Program-made: the position numbers and the translations under genes | The notes under the pieces: generated by a model | Database searches by the model: none | Seen by the model: the letters and a program-made list of their open reading frames with translations, nothing else | Told to the model about the DNA's origin: nothing | DNA from: Gadus chalcogrammus | Taxonomy: Eukaryota; Chordata; Actinopteri; Gadiformes; Gadidae | DNA length: 64,000 nucleotides | NCBI RefSeq assembly: GCF_026213295.1 | Contig: NC_079431.1 | Coordinates: 17,212,431-17,276,430, forward strand | Direction of reading: 5' to 3' | Part shown: piece by piece, positions 41,160 through 53,400 of the stretch | How the letters are laid out: the number at the start of each line of letters is the position of its first letter | Numbering within the stretch: the stretch's first letter is position 1

Positions 41160-44100
41160 TGGCCTAACAACACATCAACTTTTTATAATAGTCGTGATTT
41201 TTCAAACCTCCATGAAAGTTTGATGTAGAACAACAAAATCGAAAATCTCGAAAAGGGCACCATTGAAAACCCAACACTATAGTACAAAGATTCCAATAAA
41301 AAACCATTTACCGGTATATTGATGAAAAAGACTTGCATATAGAAAGACCTGCCAGTTGAATACATGCAAATTATGAATGTTGAAATATGTATGTGAGGTT
41401 ATAGGTGCTGTAGTTAAGATTTGAAAGCTGTAAAGAGATAGTGGAAAAAAGCTTTAGAAAGATTTAGAAACTAAACCAAAAAAACACAACCCCTCTCCGC
41501 TCCCTTCCTCTCTATGTTTCTCTTGCATTAAGGTGTTACTGACCTGTGAGTGAATGTTATTTGCAGGCATGATGGATTCCTCGATACTATCATGGACGAA
41601 ATACCCAGAAATTACCCGGGAGCAGTCTGAAAGCGTTCTTGTAAAAGCAGGCACACAGTCACTCACCAACAGCTGACATATGGCTATGGCATTTCTAACA
41701 AGTTCCGCTCAAATGATAGCTCTTAAGTCTTACCTACAGTACCATTAGTCCGTTAATCTGTTAAAATAAAATGCAGATGATTTAAATTAATTCAAGGTTT
41801 ACATGAGATACATATATCAAAGTCCATCAGATTATTGTATGTTTAATAGTGTGACAAGACTTTCAACTAACTTAATTGTAATGAAGAGCCATCTCATGTT
41901 TGCAATAGGAATTGCTACGGTAACACTAACGGCTCTATACGAACCCTGCAACTCCGATGTATCAATATAACTGTTTGCGTTTAATCATCAATCATTGTCG
42001 AGGAATGTAACGATAACTGGTTCAAAAGAAAAACCAAACCCCAGAAGATTGGTTTGAATAACTCTCTAGGTTAAACAAATGCTTTTGCATGCCCTCTTAT
42101 TGGCTGATCTGGTAAACCGCTCACCTGCTCCATAAGAGTTGATGTGACACACCTGCGATGAGATGATTTCATGATAATATTTCAGACTGAAAAAATAATG
42201 TATGCGGTCATGGCTTTGGATAAAAGCATCCACCTAGTATACATCTACAGTAATAGTCTGCTTTGCTTCCCTTTTTGGCACGGTTCAAGTTTGTTGAAAT
42301 ATTTTAAATACTTTGGCTGTATTTAAAAGGTCCTTTGAAGTTGAAGTTTAAAGAACTAAAAGATAATTTTAAGTGAACCTGACTAGTGACAATTTAATCA
42401 ATGCAATTTCCCTTGGGAATTGAATGTTGTCCATTTACCATCGTCTGACATTTGTTTAGTTGTTTTGATGTTGAAGACTGCACAGCTTGCTTTGAAGACG
42501 AAGGGTTAGTAAAATGTAAATACACTGGGCCAAAACACGGTGGTACTTTTGGTTGAAAGTGAGGATGATATCAATAGGACGTTGTATTAAATGAGTCTTC
42601 TGGATGGGCATGTGGAACTTAAGGGTGAATTTGTTGTGTTTTCATATGAAGTCTATTCCAAGTGTATTTTATTTTTCATTTCATATGTTGTCTTGGACCC
42701 TTTAGTGTCTTTGGAAACAATTATGGTATTGCCAATTGGCCTCAATAAAACATGCTTTATTGATACAGGGTACAAATATGTTTTGTTTAGTTATTTTCAA
42801 TTTAACAAACCAATCAAATATGTATTTCACCAGTATCTTTACTTGGCTGTCAACGTTAATACTCTTGTTGCATACAGTAAAAAAAAAAGAGATTAAATCG
42901 TTATCTTCAAAAACTAAAGTAGAAAGGGGTTACAATAGCTTCCTGGCATTAAAGGTTTTACTTGGTATCAACAAAAACGTGTTTTCAACAATGATGCCGA
43001 AAACACCACACACACACACACACACGCACGCACCCAGCGACTCTGGAGTAAAAGTGAATGGGAGGCCCCAAGAGAGCAACAGGACTCTTCCATCGGAATC
43101 AGACCGTTAAAAGGACGTGAGCAGTAGCGGACTAGACGCCATTACAAAACCGATTCAAGTTTATAGATAGGATGCATCCCAAGTGTCCATTATCCAACCG
43201 TCATCTGTCACTTACCAAACCCTTCTCATGCAGTACAGTCATAAAAAACACATGTTCATCAATTTGAGTTACAAATGGATTGTCCATTTTCTATTCCTTG
43301 GTTAAAATTGGTTTGCCTATATAACATACAAAACATGACATTTATTTCGAAAAAAGAAAAATCAATACAATTGTATTATTCAGATGAAAATTACAAAGGT
43401 CAGATGGCGAGAGAACTGCAGCCAGTCCAGTCTGCAAGCGGGAAGGTCTGCTACAGAGATTGTATTTTGTTGTGATCCATTGAGATCCTACTGCGCTGGT
43501 TTTAAGTTTTGTGGACTGTAGGTAATTTCTGTAAACCAACACCGTACATCACTAGTTTTAAGGGTCATGATACACAACAAGTTGTTGCAGTGTTGCTGGG
43601 TTTACCCTAAAACGTAACTGTTGCAGTTAGGTATAGAGGGTAAAAGTAAACAAGTTTGCAGTATTAACCGTGTTTTTTTTGTACAACAAGCAAGAGAAAT
43701 GAACTCACTTTACACCTCCCTTCATATTAAAGGCTTGAAACCAAACAAACTTTAGCTTAAGGTGGCCTTGTCTGCCACATTTGTTTACAGCAGTTCACAG
43801 AATGCCGATCTATATTCAGGGCGTATAGTGTTTTGTTCCTTTAGGACACAATTATCAAAATTATTTTTTTTTTCTGGCAGGATTAGATTAGATTAACATA
43901 TAACTATATCTTTAAGGTGTTCAGTATGGGAAACGTGATTAATTAAATACCTTTGTAGGTTGAGGATCTGCCATTTGTGCCTTTGAGTTAAAAGCATTTT
44001 GCACCCACAACGCATTAGCTGTCCTTAAGTGATCTTTTAGGTCTTGTGCTCAGTCTTGAATACATGTTTCCTTAACATACATAACAAAAAGAGGGAAACA

Positions 44101-44280
44101 AACACTGATGCAAGATCGACTGAACCGGATTCCTATCAGATGGAAAGGATGTCATTAGAGGCAGGGGTGAGTGTCCCATCAGCCTCCATGGCCCCGCGAT
44201 TAGGGTGTCTGCCGATTGATCGTGCTTTACCGATCTTTCCTCGCATTTCTGGTCTTTCCACGTTTTTCTCCTGATCTCTG
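41160..44280. other. region between the convergent obsl1 and ctdsp1 3' ends
   Basis: AT-rich and without coding potential. It should contain the ctdsp1 3'UTR on the - strand; candidate AATAAA words on that strand occur (for example at about 42755-42760), but none can be chosen. GCTTTGGATAAAAGCATCC at 42212-42235 is a retroposon tail remnant. (CA)10 at 43006-43025. Confidence 0.5.
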
Positions 44281-44409
44281 TTAGCTGGTAGTCCTCTGCT
44301 GCTTTAGAATGTCGTAGATGTCGTCCACTTTGCTGAGTCTCTCGAAGAACGGGATGAGATCCAGGAGCTCAGTGTCCGACATGTCGTCGAACCAGGAAGC
44401 TACGGGTAC
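44281..44409 (-). CDS. ctdsp1: ctdsp1 exon 7: C-terminus and stop
   Basis: 129 nt including TAA at 44281-44283. [48 protein letters not shown] and VDDxYxxL favour CTDSP1 over CTDSPL or CTDSP2. Acceptor CTCTCAG. The 3'UTR runs towards lower coordinates; its poly(A) site could not be fixed. Confidence 0.95.
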   Translation of the reverse strand, partial: VPVASWFDDMSDTELLDLIPFFERLSKVDDIYDILKQQRTTS

Positions 44410-47400
44410 CTGAGAGTTTCAAAATCAATGTAGGAAATATAAAAGTGCATAAGGGTTAAGAGCATCTGACACAATGTATCTAGTACTTTAATAAATGAAG
44501 CACGGAACTGACTAATAGAGGCCTAGAAAGCATAAACATCTGAAAACAATCAAGTAATAGGAGGCTAAAGAAGTATTGTTCAAAACATAGAGTACATCTT
44601 TTCCAAAAGTTTTTCAGATATTATTCGTAGTTCATTTTTGGCTCTTTTTTATTGCCAATTGTTGCATGTGCATAAAATTCACAACAATAGAATAGCAGAA
44701 TAGCAACGACGATCAAACGTGACAACCAATCAGGACACAGTATAACTTCAAATCAACAGAAATAGTAGGTACTCACAGCATTGTCAGGGTGGAAGACGTA
44801 GGAGGCCGGAGAGTTGTCGATGATTATGACCTTGTGGAGGTCACGGCCGAGCCGGCTGAGGTCCTTGACGTAGTTCCCCCGGTGGAAGACACACGATTCC
44901 CGGAAGAGACGACCCCGGAACGCACCCCACTTGTCCAGAAGGTCAGACACAGGGTCTGCATACTGGAACCATTGATGGAGAAAAAAAAACATGTTAAACC
45001 CAGGTCTGGCTCACTGTATTTGGCTTTAATAACCATCATCATAGTTATGTACTTTAATTTCCTTTACCTATATTTGCATGTCTGAACCCAATGGGGGAAA
45101 AATGTATCCCAATAATATAACAAATTATATGTCCTCGTAACCTTGATAGTCAATTTCAAAGGCCTTTGTATTAATTCTCCTAAAGATGGCCCTATTCCTC
45201 CCTCGAACTGAAATGTGGGTCAGTTCTACACTGGCATTCGCAGGCCACTCTAGCCACAGAGAGATTCTCGGCGCATGACAATCTCCTGGCGTCTTTATTG
45301 TCTGGATTCCCTTAGTTGTCTTGAATCCTTGCAGACATGTCCACTTCCCGAAAAAGTGTATTGCAAATTAAAGTGGAATGGTTGGGTTCGGCCATGGCCA
45401 ATCCTTAACTCCATGATGGTCACTCCCCTCACCTTTAAAATCAGACCCCAAATCCTTTGTCATTACGGCCTACAATGTGAATGTTTCCCTGTGTGAATCA
45501 TGTATACCCATGGTCTCTCTGAAGAAGCTTGGTAAAGGCTACAAGTGTGTATTCCGAACGTCATTCTCCATTAAATATACAACTTTGCAGTCAAGAAGTG
45601 TTCTACCACAAGCTATTTTTCTTCAAAAGGAACTTGCAGATGTAAGTGTGTGTCATGCAGGTGTGCAGGCGTATCCCACCTTGGATAAGCTGGCGGTGAA
45701 CAGAACACACTCAAACAGCTCCCCCATCCGCTTGAGGAACTCATCAACGTGCGGCCTTTTCAGCACATAAACCTGCAGGAGACATCAAAAATACTCACTT
45801 ACAAACATAAGATACTGAGAGAGCGAGAGCGAGAGAGAGAGCGAGAGCTTACAAAATTATCACATTAAACATGCATACAATACATAAGACACACTAGGCA
45901 AGGCAAGGCAAGGCAGGTTTATTTGTATAGCACATTTCATACAACAAGGCAACCCAATGTGCTTCACTAAAGAACTAATATAATTGAAAAACACACATTA
46001 TTAACACATTTTGTTCCCAATAATTTCTCAATATAACCACTACACTACTGAGGCACACATCATGCCCCCTCTTCAAAAAACAAAGATCAATTTTAAACAT
46101 CACCAACAGATCATGTATTCACTGCTAATAACTCAACTAGCTCTATCCAGTCCAAGCAGGATGCTGGTGGCCTTGTTTCTGAACCAAGTCACCCCGAATA
46201 GGCCTTCCCCTGGTTTCAACAAGCCTATCCTGGATTACTTGAAACAGACCCAAGCCCTCAAGTCTTCTCCAAGGCCTAGCTAGGTTAGCATTGACCATTT
46301 AAAGGGTTCACAGTGGTAGCCTGTTAAACTAGCCTGTGATGCAAGCCAGTGCCTCTAAACCGGCTGTTTTATGCTTGGCGGGGGGTTCTGAGAAGCGTGC
46401 CAGGGTTGCTTGGTTTCCTCAGGGCCCTGAAATAGCCCACTTGTGCTCGGACCCTTCAACAGAAAAGGACCCCCTGCTGGCAGCTAGCAAGTTAGATAAG
46501 TCAGAGCCACTGGGCAAAGTTGTGTTTTATTTATTATTATGTAATGTGATTCAGTTTGCCAAACTTTTAAAATAATGCGGCCTAATTAAATCTATTAATA
46601 AAATAAAAATCAGATTCAGAATCGTATTATTAATTAAGAATATGTTGCATATTGGCTTTACAGTTGCAGACAAAGATTATCCATTCACCGGACCAACATT
46701 TTCTCCACATCTGAGAATGAAATGTACGAAACAATTAACATCTACAATAGAGGATTTTAGATTTCTTCATTATTCCAAGTTTGTGGCTTTAGGGAGAATT
46801 CATAGATGTAATATGCAAGAATTTCAAATGTATACCTGATGAACTGTTCCATCGATTTCCACTGGAATGATAAAATCAGCATTGTTCACTGGCTGTCGAA
46901 GAAAAACAACAAACAGAAAATGTATTATATTGTTGTAAAATGGTAGCATAAGTATATCTATGATCTGTTTTCTTAAAGTGCTTAAGCAGTACCACAAGCA
47001 GAGACGCTATTTCAGCGACATGTTGGCGACACATGTGTAAATAAGACAGCTCTTGTGTCTTTGACATTGACGTACAGTTTTCTCAGTACTTGACAAGGCT
47101 TTTTAAGTGTCTGATTTACAGAGACAGAAATACCAATCGGCTCAAGGCATTGATGATACATTCATAATGTATGATGTCATAGACACGTATATGGATAACA
47201 TAGTATAGATTTTGCTGGTGATGCATTAGTAAAATGTATTTTGGACCACACGTCGAAACTTGCCCTTTCCAATGATTTGTTTTTGCAAATTATGCAATAA
47301 CATCTTCCATATCACTAGTGGTCATTCCAATGTATGTAAGAAAGTAACTATGTATGTAATTAGGGTTCCCAGAAGAATGCGGCATTCGGCATTTTCAATA

Positions 47401-50400
47401 GCCAGGAAGCAAGCGGGTCTTTCAAATTTGGAATTATATAATATTACTCCTAAAAGGATATGATTTCTAAAAATATATGAGTGCAGTATATCATAATTTA
47501 AATTGCAATTATCTTTCAATATTGTGAAAGCTGTAACAGGCTTCGGCGGAAGTACCGATATTTTGTAATCAATCGAGATTGACTTTCAAATTAACTTGGC
47601 CATGCTCTTGAATCCAGTCCAAAAATAACTGGTCATGAAGGTCATGTGTGAGCAAGGAAACGCAACTAGGACGTTTCACCTTGGAAATAACTTTCTTTAT
47701 TAATAATAACGACAATGCTAAAGGCCTAATTAAAGTAACTTTTTCACATTATGGGATCTTTGTGTGATCCCACAGAATGTACCGACACTTTTTTAACATA
47801 ATATCCTGAAAACTCAATTCCATTGAATGTGCAAAGCGTTATTGGCCAATAATTCCAATTCTAATTACGGTTTTGAAAGTCACAGATTAAAGAAAAGCGA
47901 ACAATAAAATCGAAAAGGACACTTCTGTCCAACCTTGTAGCAGCCCTTAAAAGAAACATCAAGTCAAGTCCCAAAGGTCACATATCACACTTAGTCAGAC
48001 CAATAAAATAAAAATAAGTGTGTCAAGTCATAAAGTTATCGGCCGCAGCCGTGCTCTGCGCACGGAGCATACACTAAACTCCTGACCCTGTTTACACTTC
48101 AGGGGCTGGTTATATCCAGTGACATTCTGGAGCCTAGTCTGTGTCCCAAGAAGGGGCCAGCAGTGCTTGGCATTTATTACATCATTTTTCTTGACATGCG
48201 ACCCATCCCATTAGGCATTGATTACTTTGTTCTGCGAAATGAGGCCTAAAAAGGGATCGAAAGAGATTATAACATAAAGACTTGTTTAATGACTTGCATC
48301 TCTCTCTTTCCATTAAATGCATCTTAACTACAAAAAAGATACCATTGATAGATATATTTGGAAAAAATAGGGAGAAGCGTCTTCTCAGTGTATTCTGATC
48401 TCAAGCTTTTATAGGTGATAAAATGTTTAGGTTCACAAGTTCACCGTTAATAATTTACAGATGGATAATAGGGTAGATTATAGAGCTGTCAGTTAAACGC
48501 GTTATTAACGGCGTTGACGCAAACCAATTTTAACGGCGTTAAATTTTTTAGCGCGCGATTAACGCAATTATTATATTTAAAAAAAAAAATAAAAAATCAT
48601 TTGTTCAAAGCAGTCGTTTAATTGCACTATAGGCTCTTTTTTTGTATCGTCCTGTTTTGATCAGTATATGCCAATGTTGTTATCAATAAAAAATCATTTG
48701 CACAAGGCAAGCCGATGCACTTCACCATGTTGATAAGAGAATTAAAATGAGAAGAATTATGGGACAAAAAAAATCAAGGGATATTTAGCATAGAAAAATT
48801 ATTTGTGATTAATTGCGATTAATCATGAGTTAACTATGACATTAATGCGATTAATCACGATTAAATATTTTAATCGCTTGACAGCTCTAGTAGATTACCT
48901 TTCAGTATTAAAGAACAAGAAGGGCTACAGCTTCCATGTAAAGAAAAACATTGTTGCCCAGATAGGATGGCTAGATAAAATAAAACCTTTCATAGTGTGA
49001 AAGTATATTTTGCATTCATACTAGCCAGTTATAAATAAATATCTTATTATTTTTAGTTATGACCCCACTGGAGAAAGAAAACAAATCAAATCATTCGGCA
49101 AAGGTATTTATCCACTTATTTTTCTCCAATGTTTGCTATTCAAATGCCATGAGTGCATACAGTGTGGTCATGGAGCTTCGTCCATCATGTGATTTGAGTA
49201 GGTGAACCCCACTGCCCCGTACCTTGAATGAGCTATGAACCAGGGTTTCATCCAGGTCAATGACCACACAGATCTTCCCTGAGTCCTTCGACTTGATCTG
49301 CGGAAGAAGTGGCTTTGTCGGAACCTGAAAAAAAGAAATCACCAGAATAAACATATTTTATTGTAAATCCTATATCAAAACAAACTAAATACTTGATGAA
49401 AAACCCAGATTTCTGCTTTGAGAATTAAAATGACCGCGTCAATTTTTACAGAGACTGATAAGATATGGTTGTGGTGTCGTGTGTTCACAAGACAACATAA
49501 TAAAACACTGACCCCTACAGCTGTCACTTTGTTGATAGAGCATTAAAATATCATCCTTGCCAAGTCACAGGCCAGGCCATTGGCCATCATCTCCCTCAAC
49601 ACGCTTACACAGTGTCCTCAAGGCTTACTGTTAGGAGGAAGCTGGCATGGCCTCGGTCGTCAATCCATTGACACACACAACTTATGTATATGTCGTTAGT
49701 AAAGCCTGCAGTGACATACAAAGAGCAGCTGGGTTTGCAACCAAGATCTGTTTGTTTTATCTGTGGAACTGAAGACTGTACATCTGCTTTCTACTGCCGC
49801 TTTCAGGGTTTTTTGTGGAATGGTTTTGAAGTAAAAAAATGAGTAAGTTCAAGTCTATGTCACAGGTCACGTAACCCAGACACCCAGTACCGTAGACAAG
49901 GACAAATCTATTATAGATCTTTAACAACTGCAGGACAAAGAACCGTCAATACCTGTTCTTCAGGTGGAATGCAGTATTCACATTCACAAGGCTCATCTTC
50001 ACCAACTTCATCAAGATCACTTTCCTCATCTTCCACAGCCAGGCTATTCTTCCTCTCGGCTCTAACACCTTCAGGAAGTACGCTGTGAATTAGGTTTAAA
50101 GGAGGACCTGCCTCAGAGGGATGAGCAAGGATTAGTCCATTTGAGCTGTCCTCCGGAACAGGGAAACTTTCAACATGTTTGAGGATTGCATCGGTTCCTT
50201 CTTCCGATTCACCCTGAAGCACTTGTCTGCAATCATCCGTTTCTGGGACCATCTTGCCTTGTGTTCTTTGTGTGGCCGCTATTTTAATAGATGATCGCAT
50301 GCTTTTAATTTGATATGCATAGTAATCCTCAACATCGCAGTCCTTTGAGCCATTTTGGCCTTCTGCCCAATATGGCTCCCTTTCCGAACACAAATTAAAA

Positions 50401-53400
50401 ACATCTTGTTCTCCACCGTTCTCATTCCCGTCAAGTATATGGAGAAGCTCTTGTTGTGTGGCCGTTGTGCCCTCAGCTCTGGTTTCCTGGCATGGATCAA
50501 TGGCCAAAACGTCAACAAAGGCAGAAACAAATGTTGGAGTTTCACGATCTTCATACGCATCGCCTTCGACAGAAATGGCATCCGCACATGGTGCTTGCAT
50601 ATTGTCATTTACAGATACAGGACTAGTCATGTCATCCTCTTCAGCTTGTTCCTCATTGCTGGGGACATATCCATAACCGCTCGACTCCCAGTCCTCTTCA
50701 CGGGCGGTTTCATCATCTCCCTCCTTTTCGCTGCTGACCCAAGATTCATTTTTATCCACAATGACAGTTTGATCTTCATTTAGCACTTCCTGTTCTACTG
50801 TAGCATTTGAGTCTTTAGGTGAATCCCTGAGAAGGGTCTCTTCAATGTCAGAGTTCTGTACATCAACAGGGGATCGGTCAGCTGAAATGATTGCCCGTTC
50901 CTTCATTCTCCTACGCCTAGTCGCCCTTTTGGCTTTGACTTTCTGCACGACAGGTTTTGGTTCTTCACGATACAGATGCTCATGGATATCCCCGCCATCA
51001 AAACAAGAAATATAAGGTTTCCTCTGTAGAAAAGAGAGTCCATAGTAGTCTTCCCTGTCAAATAAGTCAAAGAGGTTGGTGTCAACGTCCTTATTTTCCT
51101 TGGCTTGTTCCATATCAGTATTGGTGTCATCCACATCATCGTTGTCGTCTTCTTCTTCTTCTTCATCATCACCATCAAATGATTCCCACTGGATTTGTTC
51201 ATCCCCAGAATCTTCATGGGCTCCTTTATCAGATCCTCCAGATAAATCCAAGCAGGACTCTGATCGAGCGCTCCCATTGGAGCAAGTCTCAAATGATCTG
51301 TTTTCAGAGCAGTCTGAGTAACCATCTTCCTCAGGGTTGATGTCAGACTCCGGGACAAACATGTGTTCTCCTGAGTCACAATCAGTTTCAATGTGTCCAC
51401 TTTCATCGTTGGAAGAACAGAGACTGTGGTTATCAGACACTCCATAGTTTTCTGTTTCATAATTTGATACATCGTAAGCAACATCCTGAGGGTTGCATTT
51501 TTCATCTAGCTGGCCTCCATCATCATCATCATCATCATCATTATCATCATAATCATCATCTTCATCTTCATATAGGTAATCTGTGCTTTCATGAGAACTG
51601 TCTTGAAGCAGTGTTTCAGCATGAATTAAGTTAACCTCCTCTGATAATATAGAACACTCTTCATTGCTAAGTGGCGAATCCTCATCATCTTCTGTTTGCT
51701 CATCAATAACTTCTGAGCTTTCAGTTTCTTCATGCTCGTCATAATACTCACAAACTTCAGTGTCACTGTCAAATGAATCTCCAGTCTCCGCAGAGTTTTC
51801 ATTCAAAACAGCAGACTTTTGGCATTGTTCCAAATCCTCAGTCAAGTCTTGTCCTGCTGTGTCAAAGCAGGTAAATTGTTGACCCAAAACCATGTGTTGG
51901 TTTGGTAAGTCCAATTGTTCACTATGGCCAGAAATACAATCAACTGGTTCACATTGTCCGAAAGCCTCAGCGTTCACTGTGGCAATCTCTGGCTCAGAGT
52001 CGAAAGAGTCAAACTGTTCAAGAGGCTCGCGTTGCGGGGATAATTGGAAGTGTTCGGCACAGTGTTCACAAGATGACCTGCATTCATATGCAAAGCTGCG
52101 ACTAGCGCAGCACTGGTAGGTCCAACACCCACAGTGCTGAGCAAAAACATCAAATGGCTCCTTTAAGTCCAAATCTTCAGACTGTTCAGGTTTACCCTCT
52201 AAATTGAATTGTTCAACATTATGCTCAAAGCTTTGGGCATTTTCTTTCCATGCGCTCTCAGGCTTAATCTCATTTTCGAGAAAATGTCCATTATTGCTGA
52301 AACATTGAGCACAGTCCAGGCCGGATGGAACCATATCTCCATAGACAGGTTTCCGCTCTGCGTATTCCATGAGGACGTTCAGACCAAAATCAGCATTTTC
52401 CATCAAGGTCTTTGACAAGTCGGTGGCTTCTCCCACCTGTGGGATTTGGCAAAGTTCTGCAGGCATGTCTTCTGCAGACAAAAAAAAACTGTCACCTGGA
52501 CTAGACTCCCCAACTGCTTCTCAAGTACATAAAGCGGCTAGCATTTCCTAGTCGGGACTGCTGTTACTTCGCTGAAGGGCCTCCCTCAAGCTGCACCAAT
52601 CATGGTTTAGGCGGCGCGATAATAGGGAACCGTCTCCATTCAAATGACTGGCAGATGTCAGCGACAACCACGGAATGAGCAGCTTTGACACGACTGGGGA
52701 GAGAAGGGGGGGCAACAAGAGTAGCAGACTGACAGGAGACGAGCAACAGGAGCGCACACACGCATCGGCATGACGGAGCTTGGGAGGAGGGAGGGTGGTT
52801 GGTGGTGAGGGGTCACAACCAACACTGCCTGATACCATTACTTGGCTCTCTCTCCCCACTCCCCCCAGCCCCCCTACAGTGGGAGACATGCTATTTATTT
52901 TGGGGGCTTGGAGAGACGTGACAAATAACTCTTGGAATATCAAATCTCTATAAAAAGCTGAAGTAAGGCATAGATCTGAACAGGACACCTGAGCCAGGCA
53001 TTACCACTCAATCAACCCTGGGCGCGGGTACTAATTGGCTGTTTTTCCATGTTTTTGTTGCTGTGGGGTTAATTAACGGCAAAAATGGTTTTACAAAAGG
53101 TTAGAGGTGCAAACCATTTTAAGTATCTACTTGTGGTGCAATTTGGAAGTTATTCTAATTTCTTACATAGAAGTTGTTCCTTAAATATAACTTGTTTCTG
53201 ACCTGGGACTACTACAGACAGTTTTGGTAAAGACCAAAGCTACCCTCTGAAAAACGAACACAAACATTTCAACCCCGATCCCGGCCTTGTCCAATCATGT
53301 TATACCGGGAAGTATGTCGGGGAGAGTAAGCTGCCTTGCTCAGTAGCACATTCCCAACAAACTCTGGTCCGATGCCCACTTCTCTAATCCAGACCACGTA

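Noticed and set aside
50903..51505. 200-codon - strand frame within the large ctdsp1-linked exon
   Set aside because: Lies inside the 838-codon frame in another phase; Met/Lys/Thr-rich translation of the Asp/Glu codons, with no independent signals.
49911..52481. Large exon as an unrelated intronless retrogene in the ctdsp1 intron
   Set aside because: No poly(A) tail or target duplication. It has a strong acceptor before it and an in-phase donor at its end on the host strand. A nested separate gene is less likely but not excluded.
52548..52988. 146-codon - strand ORF upstream of the large exon
   Set aside because: Low-complexity Pro/Ser/Leu composition from C/T-rich DNA. More likely 5'UTR or promoter sequence than protein.
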